Origin: Gammaproteobacteria bacterium
GTDB lineage: Bacteria > Pseudomonadota > Gammaproteobacteria > Pseudomonadales > Pseudomonadaceae
Length of the DNA: 64,000 bases
Direction of reading: 5' to 3'
Assembly: GCA_018826895.1 (NCBI GenBank)
Contig: JAHJYA010000033.1
Coordinates: 1 to 64,000, forward strand
Below, one piece after another: positions 36,598-48,543 of this stretch (positions within the stretch are counted from its first letter, which is position 1; each line of letters starts with the position of its first letter). A program made the position numbers and the translations under genes. The notes below the pieces were generated by a model. That model was not told the origin of the DNA and made no database searches. It saw nothing but the letters and a program-made list of their open reading frames with translations.

Positions 36598-38508
36598 CTA
36601 GTCGAGCATATCGCGGTAGCGCTGATCCTTGGCAAACACCAGCGGCTGGGCGAAGCCCGGCACCTGGATCTGCTCGGTGCCAATCTCGATAGCCTGGTCG
36701 TCAATCAGGTCGTTGCCGAAGTTGTAGATGATCTCCAGCTGACCCTGTAGCGCTTGCTGGTCGTAGGCGGCGGCTGCACAGCGGGTGGCGTCGCGGCGCT
36801 GCAGATAAGCATCGAAGGCTGCCTGGCCATGGCGTTTGCGCAGCATGCGCTCGGCAATATGGGGCGCCAGGATCACCGCGCTGGCGTTGTTACCGCCAAA
36901 ACCCTTGGAGTTGATGATGCACAGGTCGAGCTGCTGTGGGTCGCGCTGACGGTCTTCAGTGGCGATGCTCAGGTGGCCCTGGTGGACATCGGCGGCCACC
37001 TCATCAATGGTCTTGATGCCCGGGATAATGCCGTAGCGGAAGCTGCCCAATGCCGAGATCACCTGATCGCCACTGGCGGTGGCCAGGGAATGGCCGACAA
37101 AGGCCTTGGCGGCGGTGACCGGCCACTGCTCGATACCGAAGGTGGTGGCGATACGGTCGAGAATTTCCGACTCGGTCACGCGGTTGGCCGGCGTGCTGGA
37201 GCCGTGGGCATGGACGAAGCTGCGCTCGCGCACCGCTTCGGCGCCGAGCAGGTCGATGGCGCTGGCCACGGCCTTAGCTACCGTCAGGTAGTTACCTGGG
37301 CCAGGTGCGGAAATGGATTTCTTGAAGCCGTCGGCGTTGATAAATACATCTGGCACCGCGCCGTGGATGTCGGCGCCCAGTTGCAGGGCCAGCTCATCGT
37401 CCATCAACACCACAAACTGGCAGGCTTCGGCGAGGGTGAAGCCGCAGTTCTGGCCGAATGGGCGGCTGGCGCGGCGGAAGTCGACGTCATCCTTGCCTTC
37501 GATCAGGCGCAGGCCTTCTTCGGTGGCCAGGGCGCCCATGGCGCCGTAGCCCTCGATGCACTCCTGGTTGATCGGCGCTTCGCTGTTGCCGACGATCACC
37601 ACCCGGGCCTTGCCGCTGGCGATCTGCTCGATACCTTTCTGCAGGTTGTAAAGGAAGGTGGCGCAGGCGCCGGTGACACTGCCGGTGGTGCCGACGCTGC
37701 CCAGGACATAGGCGTTGATAAAGTCCGCCGGCATAGTGTTCAGGCCGAGGGCCAGCTGTTTGGCGGTAACCCGGCCACCCTTGAGGCGCGATTGCATCAG
37801 ACCGCCGAAACCGTTTTCGTCGAGCTGGCTCATGATGCTACCGGCGAACACGGCGATCTCGTCCGGGGCGACCTGGTCGACGATCTGCTGCCAGGGCAGA
37901 CCAACCGAGCGCAGGGCATCAGTGACACCCACCACGGCCATCTGCAAACCGCGGGGGTGAAAGCGCGAGTTGTACAGCTCGCCCGGCTCGAAGCCGGTCG
38001 GCAACTGGCCGGCGGATTTCACCGGCAGGGCGCGGTAGCTGTCGACCTTGAATTCGCAGCTGTCATGCAGAGTGACGCGCACTTGCTGGGCGTCCACGAC
38101 CTCGACCGACCAGTTGGCTGGCAGCGGTTCTGGCAGTTGTCGGCGATTGGTCACGAAGCTCAAGGAGGCGCCGTTTTCGTTAGCGACCTGGATGGACTTG
38201 TGCCAATGGGCGGCGTCGACATCCAGGTGCTGCTTCTCGATGCGTCGCACCAGGGTGGAGGCCAGAATCTGCGCGGCGTAACGGTCTTCGATCTGCGCCA
38301 GATCGAGGGCCTGACCGGATTCATCGAGGAAGGCACCATCGACGACGCGCAGCAGCTTCATCATCACCGCCAGGCCGGCCAGGGTTTCCTGACGAGCCTG
38401 GGCATCCAGGGTCTCGAGCACGGTGCGGCGGAAGCCGTGGTGGAAGGAGCTACGGCCGGCTGCGTTGTAGCCGCCAAAACCAACGATCACGGGTAAGCGA
38501 GATTTCAC
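36598..38508 (-). CDS. fabY: FabY-type beta-ketoacyl-ACP synthase
   Basis: The protein has 636 residues, near the 634-residue P. aeruginosa FabY, which condenses acetyl-CoA with malonyl-ACP and replaces FabH as the main initiator of fatty acid synthesis. The thiolase-fold active site shows Cys in SVTGACATFLYNLQK and two His in FVHAHGSSTPANRV and AKAFVGHSLATASG. The long first 200 residues are typical of this group rather than FabB/FabF. The start is GTG 38508, with AAGGAG 7 bases upstream. It is monocistronic and divergent from an acyl-CoA synthetase. The assignment rests on length, motifs and synteny with cysQ/nudE. Confidence 0.9.
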   Translation of the reverse strand: MKSRLPVIVGFGGYNAAGRSSFHHGFRRTVLETLDAQARQETLAGLAVMMKLLRVVDGAFLDESGQALDLAQIEDRYAAQILASTLVRRIEKQHLDVDAAHWHKSIQVANENGASLSFVTNRRQLPEPLPANWSVEVVDAQQVRVTLHDSCEFKVDSYRALPVKSAGQLPTGFEPGELYNSRFHPRGLQMAVVGVTDALRSVGLPWQQIVDQVAPDEIAVFAGSIMSQLDENGFGGLMQSRLKGGRVTAKQLALGLNTMPADFINAYVLGSVGTTGSVTGACATFLYNLQKGIEQIASGKARVVIVGNSEAPINQECIEGYGAMGALATEEGLRLIEGKDDVDFRRASRPFGQNCGFTLAEACQFVVLMDDELALQLGADIHGAVPDVFINADGFKKSISAPGPGNYLTVAKAVASAIDLLGAEAVRERSFVHAHGSSTPANRVTESEILDRIATTFGIEQWPVTAAKAFVGHSLATASGDQVISALGSFRYGIIPGIKTIDEVAADVHQGHLSIATEDRQRDPQQLDLCIINSKGFGGNNASAVILAPHIAERMLRKRHGQAAFDAYLQRRDATRCAAAAYDQQALQGQLEIIYNFGNDLIDDQAIEIGTEQIQVPGFAQPLVFAKDQRYRDMLD

Positions 38509-38808
38509 GCACTAACTCCTTCATATACGGGTGGCGGACCACGGGTGCCGGGCTACGGCGCCGGACAAGCGCAGGTGACGCGGTGACTGCTTGCCGCTCG
38601 CCGTTCGACACCTGGCACAGAGATGTGGAACGGTCGAGGTTGTGGCTCGACTGTTTCGAATGCCTATGCTGACGCGATTGATGACCCGTGAGTCACTGCT
38701 TCGACCAAGGTCGTGATGGTGTAAAACCCTATGCCTGCTAGGGTTATGCCGTCATAACGCAGCGCGTGGCGCGCCGCGCACGCACACAGCAGGTGCTGGA
38801 GAACAATA
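38509..38808. other. 300-base divergent intergenic region, fabY / acyl-CoA synthetase
   Basis: No gene is visible. It must hold both promoters. Notable content is the pair of inverted repeats at 38725-38758. No clear sigma-70 -35/-10 pair could be assigned by eye. Confidence 0.6.
38725..38758. promoter_or_regulatory. Two abutting palindromes, operator candidate
   Basis: AACCCTA-TGCCTGC-TAGGGTT (38725-38745) and GTTATG-CCGT-CATAAC (38743-38758) are both perfect and overlap by 3 bases, about 50-85 bases before the acyl-CoA synthetase ATG. The layout suggests binding of a dimeric repressor, or two. Confidence 0.5.
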
Positions 38809-40461
38809 ATGAACAGCGTCAATCCCTATGAATACGGCATGCCGCGTGATGCGGCAAATTTTCAGGCGCTCAGCCCGCTGAGCTTTCTTGAGCGCGCCGC
38901 CAGTGTCTACCCCGACCGCCTGGCGCTGATCAATGGCAGCCAGCGGCAGACCTGGGGGCAGAGTTACCAGCGCTGCATTCGCCTGGCCTCGGCCCTGGCC
39001 CAGCGTGGTTTCGGTGTGGGCGATACGGTGGCAGTGATCGCGCCGAACGGCCCGGCGATGTTCGAGGCGCACTTCGGCATCCCCATGTGCGGCGCGGTGA
39101 TCAACGCGATCAATACCCGTCTGGATGCCGAGGCCATCGCCTTTATCCTGCAGCACGGCGAGGCCAAGGTGCTGCTGGTCGACAAGGAGTTCGGCGAGTT
39201 GGTGCAGCGGGCCACCAGCCACTTGCCGAATCGGCCGCTGATCATCGGCATCGACGATCCTGAGTACCGCGATGGCCTGCTGATCGGCGAACTGGACTAT
39301 GAGGCGCTGCTGGCCGAGGGCGATCCGAGCTACGCCTGGCAGCTGCCCGAGGATGAGTGGCAAGCCATTGCTCTGAACTACACCTCAGGCACCACCGGTA
39401 ATCCCAAGGGCGTGGTCTACCACCACCGTGGCGCGCACCTCAATGCGCTGTCCAACGCCATGTGCTGGGACATGACGCGCTTTCCGGTGTACCTGTGGAC
39501 GCTGCCGATGTTCCACTGCAATGGCTGGTGCTTCCCCTGGGCGCTGGCCGCCTATGTCGGGGTCAACGTGTGCCTGCGCCATGTGCGGGCCGAGGCGATC
39601 TATCCGGCACTGGCCGAGCATGGTGTCGACCACTTCTGCGGTGCGCCCATCGTGTTGAATATGCTGGCCAACGCCACCGATGAGCTGAAAGCGTTGAAGA
39701 CCCGTCCGGTCAAGGTGCTGACCGCCGGTGCCGCGCCGCCCGCGGCAGTGATCGAGGCCATGGAGGCGCTGGAGTTTCGCGTCACCCACGTCTACGGCCT
39801 GACCGAAACCTATGGCCCGAGTGTGGCCTGCGAGTGGAAGTCGGAGTGGGATGCTGAGGCACCGGAGCAACGCGCGCGCCTGAAGTCCCGCCAGGGCGTG
39901 CGTGCGCCGCTGCTCGACGGCTTGATGGTCGCCGACCCGGACAGCCTGCAGCCGGTACCCAAGGATGGCCAGACCATCGGCGAGATCATGATGCGTGGCA
40001 ATGTGGTGATGAAGGGCTACCTGAAGAACCCCAGTGCCACCGCCGAAGCCTTCGCGGGTGGCTGGTTCCATTCCGGCGACCTGGCGGTCTGGCACGCCGA
40101 TGGTTATGTGGAAATCAAGGACCGCTCCAAGGACATCATCATCTCCGGCGGCGAGAACATCTCCTCGATCGAGGTCGAGGACGTGCTCTACCGTCACCCG
40201 CTGATTCTGGAAGCGGCTGTGGTGGCCATGCCGAGTGCCAAGTGGGGCGAGAGTCCGTGCGCCTTCGTCACCCTCAAGCCTGAGGCCGTGCTGACCGAGC
40301 AGGAGGTTATCGTCTTCTGCCAGCAGCGCATGGCGCGCTTCAAGGTACCGGGGGCGGTGGTGTTTACGACCTTGCCCAAGACCTCCACCGGCAAGGTCCA
40401 GAAGTTCGTCCTGCGCGAGCAGGCGCGTGCTCTGGCCGAAGGTGGGCAGGCCGTGGCCTGA
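38809..40461 (+). CDS. AMP-forming acyl-CoA synthetase (AlkK/DmdB-like)
   Basis: The protein has 550 residues of the ANL superfamily. The P-loop motif is NYTSGTTGNPKGVVYHHRG, near residue 190. Other motifs are VYGLTETYGP, GWFHSGDLAVWHADGYVEIK with RSKDIIISGGENIS, and the C-terminal catalytic Lys in PKTSTGKVQKF. It joins a carboxylic acid to CoA through an acyl-AMP intermediate. The overall look is that of medium-chain AlkK and methylmercaptopropionate DmdB ligases; the substrate is not resolvable. GGAG precedes ATG 38809. It is a single-gene unit ending at a terminator. Confidence 0.92.
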   Translation: MNSVNPYEYGMPRDAANFQALSPLSFLERAASVYPDRLALINGSQRQTWGQSYQRCIRLASALAQRGFGVGDTVAVIAPNGPAMFEAHFGIPMCGAVINAINTRLDAEAIAFILQHGEAKVLLVDKEFGELVQRATSHLPNRPLIIGIDDPEYRDGLLIGELDYEALLAEGDPSYAWQLPEDEWQAIALNYTSGTTGNPKGVVYHHRGAHLNALSNAMCWDMTRFPVYLWTLPMFHCNGWCFPWALAAYVGVNVCLRHVRAEAIYPALAEHGVDHFCGAPIVLNMLANATDELKALKTRPVKVLTAGAAPPAAVIEAMEALEFRVTHVYGLTETYGPSVACEWKSEWDAEAPEQRARLKSRQGVRAPLLDGLMVADPDSLQPVPKDGQTIGEIMMRGNVVMKGYLKNPSATAEAFAGGWFHSGDLAVWHADGYVEIKDRSKDIIISGGENISSIEVEDVLYRHPLILEAAVVAMPSAKWGESPCAFVTLKPEAVLTEQEVIVFCQQRMARFKVPGAVVFTTLPKTSTGKVQKFVLREQARALAEGGQAVA

Positions 40462-40474
40462 GCGCATTGCCCAT

Positions 40475-40506
40475 AAAAAAGCCCGGCGCTAAGGCCGGGC
40501 TTTTTT
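40475..40506. terminator. Bidirectional Rho-independent terminator
   Basis: AAAAAAGCCCGGC, loop GCTAAG, GCCGGGCTTTTTT. It serves the acyl-CoA synthetase on the plus strand and dctM on the minus strand. Confidence 0.94.
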
Positions 40507-40523
40507 GTACAGGCAGCGGGTGA

Positions 40524-41807
40524 TCAGCTCACGCCCAGCCAGTTTGGCAGAGCCATGGACACCGCCGGAACATAGGTGATGACCATCAGGAAGCTCAGCA
40601 GCAGCATCAGCCACGGCCAGGCAGCCTTGACCACAGCGGTCAGTGGCATGCCGGTCACCGCCGAGGTGACGAACAGGTTCAGCCCCACCGGTGGCGTGAT
40701 CAATCCGATTTCCATGTTCACCACCATGATGATGCCCAGGTGGATCGGGTCGATACCCAGTTGCACGGCAATCGGGAACAGGATCGGCGCGAGGATCAGG
40801 ATGATCGCCGACGGCTCCATGAAGGCACCGGCGACCAGCAGCACGATGTTCACCACCAGCAGGAACTGCCACGGCTGTAGGCCCATATCCACCACCCATG
40901 CGGTGATGGTCTGGGGAATCTGCTCAGTGGTCAGTACGTGGGCGAAGAGCATGGCGTTGGCAATGATGAACATCAGCATGATGGTCAGCTTGCCGGACTC
41001 CAGCAGCACCTTCGGGCACTCGCGGATGGTCATGTCTTTGTACACGAACAGCGCCACGAAGCCTGCGTATACGGCAGCCACAGCTGCAGCCTCGGTCGGG
41101 GTGAACATGCCGGTGTAGATACCACCGAGGATGATCACCATCAGCAGCAGGCCCCAGATCGCCTTGCGGGCGGTGCTCAGGAACTCGCGAAAGGTCGCGC
41201 GCGGCATGGCCGGCAGGTTCATTTTGCGAGCGACGATGTAGATCGCCACCATCAGCACCACGCCGAGCAGGATGCCTGGTACGACACCGGCCATAAACAG
41301 CTTGCCGACCGACTGCTCGGTCGCGGCGGCATATACCACCATGACGATCGACGGTGGAATCAGGATGCCCAGGGTACCGGCGTTACACACGATGCCGGCG
41401 CCGAACGCCTGTGGGTAGCCCGAGCGCACCATACCGGCGATGGCGATGGAGCCCACGGCCGCAACAGTGGCCGGCGACGAACCGGACAGGGCGGCGAACA
41501 GCATGCACGCCAATACCGCCGAGATCGCCAGACCGCCACGGATGTGGCCGACACAGGCGTTGGCGAAGTCGATCAGGCGCTTAGCCACACCGCCGGTGGT
41601 CATGAACGCACCGGACAACAGGAAGAACGGGATCGCCAGCAGGGTGTAGTGCTCGGAGGTCTCGAACAGCTTGATCGCCAGCGAGCGTACCGAGTCGGGG
41701 CTGAACAGCATGATGGTGACCGATCCAGCCAGGCCGAGCGAGGCGGCAATCGGCACGCCGATAAACATCAGGGCGAACAGCAGTACGAACAGAAACAGAA
41801 TGGTCAT
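40524..41807 (-). CDS. dctM: DctM, TRAP dicarboxylate transporter large permease
   Basis: The protein has 427 residues and about 12 transmembrane helices, the standard DctM form. Typical stretches are MTILFLFVLLFALMFIGVPI at the start, IPFFLLSGAFMTTGGVAKRL and LIPPSIVMVVYAAATEQSVG. TRAP large subunits carry Na+-coupled substrate movement. It overlaps dctQ by one base (TAATG) and ends at the bidirectional terminator. In P. aeruginosa DctPQM takes up succinate, fumarate and malate at micromolar levels. Confidence 0.95.
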   Translation of the reverse strand: MTILFLFVLLFALMFIGVPIAASLGLAGSVTIMLFSPDSVRSLAIKLFETSEHYTLLAIPFFLLSGAFMTTGGVAKRLIDFANACVGHIRGGLAISAVLACMLFAALSGSSPATVAAVGSIAIAGMVRSGYPQAFGAGIVCNAGTLGILIPPSIVMVVYAAATEQSVGKLFMAGVVPGILLGVVLMVAIYIVARKMNLPAMPRATFREFLSTARKAIWGLLLMVIILGGIYTGMFTPTEAAAVAAVYAGFVALFVYKDMTIRECPKVLLESGKLTIMLMFIIANAMLFAHVLTTEQIPQTITAWVVDMGLQPWQFLLVVNIVLLVAGAFMEPSAIILILAPILFPIAVQLGIDPIHLGIIMVVNMEIGLITPPVGLNLFVTSAVTGMPLTAVVKAAWPWLMLLLSFLMVITYVPAVSMALPNWLGVS

Positions 41808-42430
41808 TACTTGCGCTCCTCGTGTTCATTCAGTTTCAGGGCATCGGCGGCTTCGTCAGCCAGGCCAAGACCGGTCTGCTGGTTGCGCAGGATGCGCACG
41901 AGGATTTCCAGGAAGCGAATAAACACCATCGCGTAACCGAACGGTACGATCAGGGTGATGTGCCACTGCTTGATGCCGTAATGGCCCAGGTCTTCGGCGC
42001 CGATATCGGCGGTCAGCATGGTGCTCATCCAGTCGAAGCTGGCAACCGTGATCAGGCCGGCGTAGCCCAGGCAGCACAGGCAGGCAATGATGCCGATAAT
42101 GCGCTGGGTGGGTTTGCTGGCCAGTTTGACCAGGGCGTCGACGCCGATATGGCCGGCAGTGCGTACGCCATAAGCCAGGCCGAAGAAAATCAGCCAGGCG
42201 AACAGGGCTTTGGTCAGGGCGTTGCTCCAGGTCATGGCCTGGGCCATATCGAGGATATGGTCACCAATGGCCAGCAGGGCCTCGCTCTCGAAATAGTCAC
42301 CCATTGCATAGAACAGGGTGTAGAAGTTGTTGAGGATGACATACAGGAATGTCACCAGCGTCATGGCAGCGAGAAGGAAGGCAATAAAGCCTTCTTCAAA
42401 GTGCTCCCAGGCGCGCCGCAAGGCGTTCAT
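41807..42430 (-). CDS. dctQ: DctQ, TRAP dicarboxylate transporter small permease
   Basis: The protein has 207 residues with four hydrophobic helices, the first in FIAFLLAAMTLVTFLYVILN. The C-terminal tail is charged (LKLNEHEERK). DctQ joins DctM in the membrane complex. ATG 42430 (MNALRRAWEH) has GGGAG upstream; extending to 42472 adds a nonconserved lead. It is cotranscribed with dctM; dctP lies 135 bases upstream, across a repeat-like segment. Confidence 0.93.
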   Translation of the reverse strand: MNALRRAWEHFEEGFIAFLLAAMTLVTFLYVILNNFYTLFYAMGDYFESEALLAIGDHILDMAQAMTWSNALTKALFAWLIFFGLAYGVRTAGHIGVDALVKLASKPTQRIIGIIACLCCLGYAGLITVASFDWMSTMLTADIGAEDLGHYGIKQWHITLIVPFGYAMVFIRFLEILVRILRNQQTGLGLADEAADALKLNEHEERK

Positions 42431-42480
42431 CGATAAATTCTCCCGGTGAACCAAGAAAGACGTAGGGGGCAAGGGCGCAA

Positions 42481-42555
42481 GGCCCTGCCCACCATCAGGA
42501 TGTGGGCTGTGTAGGCACAGTCCGGTGGGCCGCCAACGGCGTACCCACCCTACGA
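42481..42555. repeat. Intergenic repeat-like segment between dctP and dctQ
   Basis: GGTGGGCCGCCAACGGCGTA followed by CCCACCCTACG, with CACCATCAGGATGTGGGCTG before it, forms imperfect inverted repeats (GGTGGG/CCCACC). Similar GTAGGGTGGGTACGCCG elements are dispersed in many pseudomonads. It may lower dctQM expression relative to dctP. Confidence 0.45.
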
Positions 42556-42565
42556 TTCCTTTCGT

Positions 42566-45253
<2,688 letters not shown>

Positions 45254-45257
<4 letters not shown>

Positions 45258-47074
45258 TGGGCAAGGTCCTCGGACGGCTGCGTGTTGACGCCAGGGGCGC
45301 CGGCGCGCAGGCGCAGGGTGAGCAGGGCGCCGCCCTCGGGGTGATTGGCGAACAGCAGTTCGCCGCCCAGGGCGCGCATCAGAGCATCGCAGATCGCCAG
45401 GCCGAGGCCGAGGCCCTGGGCGCTGGTCTTGGTGGTGAAGAAGGGTTCGCGGGCGCGCAGCAGGGCGTCCTGGCTGAAGCCTGGGCCGTTGTCGCGTAGG
45501 TGCAGGTCGACACCGTCGGCGGTCAGCTCGGTACTGATCCAGATGCGCCGTGGTTGGGGGCGCTCGGCCAGGGCGTCGAAGGCGTTGGCCAACAGGTTGC
45601 CGAGCACCTGGCGCAGGCGGGTTTCCCCGGCCTGGACCCAGAGATTGGCATCGGGCAGGTCGCGGATCAGCTCGACATCCAGAGTGCGGCGGCGCTTGAC
45701 TAGCAGCGACAGCGCGTCATCAATGGCCGGCTGGAGGGCCACGCTCTCCGGCGCGTGGCGGTCGCGACGGGCGAAGGCGCGCAGGTGGGCGATGATCGAG
45801 GCCATGCGTTCGGTCAGCTGGCTGATCAGCTTGAGGTTGCCGCGTGCTTCGTCGGTGCGCGCATGGTCGAGCAACACGCCAGCGTTGTCGGCATAGCTGC
45901 GGATCGCTGCCAGGGGTTGGTTGAGCTCATGGCTGATGCTTGCGCTCATGGTACCGAGAGCCGAGAGCTTGCCGGCCTGAACCAGCTCATCCTGGGCGCG
46001 CACCAGCTCCTGCTGCGCGTGTTCACGCTCCAGCACTTCCTGTTTGAGGCGGCTGTTGAGCAGCTCCAGGTCCTGGGTGCGCGCCTGTACGCGCTGCTCC
46101 AGCTCCTGGCGCGCACGGGTGTCGAGGGCAATGCGTTCGAGGTAGTGACGCCGGCGCATCATCATCAGGCCGAGCAGCAACAGAAGCACCAGCAGGGCGC
46201 CGCCGCCTATGGCCACGGCGGTGCGTACCGGGCGGTCGACCAGGGCGCGTGGGGCGAGGATGCTGACGGTCCAGCCGGTTTCTTCGAGCGTGCGGTCCTG
46301 GCGGATCCAGGCACTTTCTTCCAGGCGCAGCGGTGGCGGCGACTGGGTCGGGTAGGGGATGTTGGCGGCGATGGCCGCCCGCTCGGCGGCGTCCAGCGGG
46401 CGGCTGGCATGGAAGCGCCAGTCGCTGCGCGAGGTGAGGATCACCACGCCGTTGGCATCGGTCACCAGCAGTTGCTCGGGCGTATTGCCCCACAGGGTTT
46501 CGGTGTGGTCGAGGTCGACCTTGACCACCAGCGCGCCGAGGTTGCGCTCGCCGTCGCGCACCGCTGCAGCGAAGTAATAGCCGCGCTTGCCTGACGTGGT
46601 GCCCAGGCCGAAGAAGCGCCCGACGCGCCCTGCGATGGCTTCGCGAAAATAGGGGCGGAAGGCGAAATTGCGCGCCACGAAGCTGTCTTCCTGGTCCCAG
46701 TTGGAGGTTGCCAGGGTGTTGCCCGAAGGCGCCATCAGGTAAATGACGTCTGCCCCGGTCTGTTCGCGGATGCGCTGCAGCAGGCGATTGGCGCTGTTCA
46801 GGGCCTGGCCATCGTCGGGCGCATCCAGTACGCGACGCAGGTCGGGCAAGTCACCGAGAATCTGCGGCAGAATCTCGTAGCGGCGCAGGGTGCCGAGCAG
46901 GTTGGCGACGTAGAGGTCGAGGGTCTGGCGATTCTGCTCAGCCAACACGCCGCTGTAATAGCGCTGCGCGAGTTGTTGCAGCGGCCAGAGCAACGGCGTC
47001 AGCAGCAGCGCGAGGATGACCAGGCTGCGCCAGCGTAGGCGTTTTGGGGTGCGTGTTGGTGAGGTCATGGACAT
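45254..47074 (-). CDS. dctB: DctB, C4-dicarboxylate sensor histidine kinase
   Basis: The protein has 606 residues from ATG 47074; ATG 47098 and 47068 are also in frame and none has a good ribosome site, so the start is uncertain. Transmembrane helices lie near residues 20-40 and 280-300 and enclose a periplasmic double-PAS/Cache sensor (VIYLMAPSGNTLATSNWDQE). A coiled coil follows (LEQRVQARTQDLELLNSRLK). The H-box is SASISHELNQPLAAIRSYAD, the N-box GNLLANAFDALAE and the G-box GLGLGLAICDAL. It phosphorylates DctD in response to succinate-type acids. Confidence 0.93.
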
Positions 47075-47114
47075 CGGGCGCTGGGAGATCCGGCGCATTA
47101 TGCACGTTCGCTTT

Positions 47115-47999
47115 TTATCCGGCAGGAAAACCCGCCGAGGTGCGCAGGCAGGCGCTCATGCTCTGGTGCCAGTGTGGCAGGCGGATGCCCCAGTCGGTCT
47201 GTAGCTGGCTGCAGTCCAGGCGTGAGTTGAGTGGGCGCGGTGCCGCAGTCGGGTATTCGGCGCTGCTGATGGGCAGCAGGCGTGCACAGGGCAGTCCGGC
47301 CTCGCGTAACGTCGCGGCTATCGCCTCGGCAAAGCCGAACCATGAGGTCTCGCCCTGGGCGGTCAGGTGATGAATACCCCAGCTGCCGGGCTGGCCAGTC
47401 AACCATTGCTGGATCAACTCGGTGGTGGCCTGGGCGATGCTGCCGGCCCAGGTCGGCGCGCCGATCTGATCGTTGACCACGCTGACCTGCTCGCGGGTTT
47501 GTAACAGGCGCTGCAGGGTCAGCAGGAAGTTGCGCCCGTGGTTGGCGTACACCCAACTGGTGCGCAGGATCAGGTGCGCACCGCCGACGCGGGTAATCGC
47601 CTGCTCACCGGCGAGTTTGCTGCGACCATAGACGTTGAGTGGGTTGGGGGTGTCAGTCTCGCGGTAGGGGCGCTCAAGGCTGCCATCGAAGACGTAATCG
47701 GTGGAGTAGTGGATCAGTGGCGCATTCAGCTCGGCGGCCAGTTCGGCGAGTAGGCCGGGTGCTTCAGCGTTGATCGCAAAGGCCTGCTCCGGTTCGCTCT
47801 CGGCCAGATCGACGGCGGTGTAGGCGGCGGCATTGATGATCAGTTGCGGGCGCAGCGCCAGCACCTGCTCGCGGATCTGCGCAGTGTCGCTCAGGTCGAG
47901 CTGGGCGCTGCCGCGCACCACCAGATCCGACATGCCAGACAGGCAGCGTTGCAGCTCACGGCTGACCTGCCCGTGTTCGCCGATTAGCAGGATGCTCAC
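47115..47999 (-). CDS. rmlD: RmlD, dTDP-4-dehydrorhamnose reductase
   Basis: The protein has 294 residues. It performs the last step to dTDP-L-rhamnose. The Rossmann motif is ILLIGEHGQVSRELQ, and the catalytic YxxxK lies in NVYGRSKLAGEQA. YSTDYVFDGS is the usual RmlD motif. The start is GTG 47999, overlapping the rmlC stop as GTGA; the frame continues to 48104 but only inside rmlC. Here it is the last gene, giving the order B-A-C-D. Confidence 0.94.
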   Translation of the reverse strand: MSILLIGEHGQVSRELQRCLSGMSDLVVRGSAQLDLSDTAQIREQVLALRPQLIINAAAYTAVDLAESEPEQAFAINAEAPGLLAELAAELNAPLIHYSTDYVFDGSLERPYRETDTPNPLNVYGRSKLAGEQAITRVGGAHLILRTSWVYANHGRNFLLTLQRLLQTREQVSVVNDQIGAPTWAGSIAQATTELIQQWLTGQPGSWGIHHLTAQGETSWFGFAEAIAATLREAGLPCARLLPISSAEYPTAAPRPLNSRLDCSQLQTDWGIRLPHWHQSMSACLRTSAGFPAG

Positions 48000-48541
48000 G
48001 CAAACAGCTCCGCAGCGTTCAGCGCAGCGCCGGCCTGGTCTTTGCCCGAGAGAATGGGTGCTGTTGTCAGCGGCCAGTCGATGGCCAGCTGCGGGTCGTC
48101 CCAACGGATGCAGCGCTCGTGCTGCGGTGCATAGTAGTCAGTGGTCTTGTAGAGGAACTCGGCGAACTCGCTGAGCACCACAAAGCCGTGGGCGAAGCCT
48201 GCGGGAATCCACAGCTGGCGCTTGTTCTCCGCCGACAGCAGGGTGCCGGTCCAGCAACCAAAGGTGGGCGAGCTGCGACGAATGTCCACGGCCACATCGA
48301 AGACTTCCCCGGCGCTGACCCGCACCAGTTTGCCTTGCGCTTGCTGCACCTGGTAATGCAGGCCGCGTAATACGCCGCGCGCCGAACGCGAGTGGTTGTC
48401 TTGCACGAAGGCGCAGCTGATACCAGTGAGTTCGGCAAACTGCTGCGCGTTGAAGCTCTCGTAAAAGAACCCGCGGTCATCACCGAACACGCGGGGTTCG
48501 ATGATCTGCACGTCAGGCAGCTCGGTGGCGATCACGCGCAT
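47996..48541 (-). CDS. rmlC: RmlC, dTDP-4-dehydrorhamnose 3,5-epimerase
   Basis: The protein has 181 residues of the cupin type. The catalytic His/Lys context appears in VLRGLHYQVQQAQGKLVRVS, with DVAVDIRRSSPTFG and WIPAGFAHGFVVLSE. It epimerises C3 and C5 of the 4-keto sugar. It lies 2 bases after rmlA. Confidence 0.95.
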   Translation of the reverse strand: MRVIATELPDVQIIEPRVFGDDRGFFYESFNAQQFAELTGISCAFVQDNHSRSARGVLRGLHYQVQQAQGKLVRVSAGEVFDVAVDIRRSSPTFGCWTGTLLSAENKRQLWIPAGFAHGFVVLSEFAEFLYKTTDYYAPQHERCIRWDDPQLAIDWPLTTAPILSGKDQAGAALNAAELFA

Positions 48542-48543
48542 AT

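Noticed and set aside
36754..38496. 580-codon open frame opposite fabY
   Set aside because: Antisense to fabY, with composition (Gly/Ala/Val/Gln-rich, no motifs) of a shadow frame.
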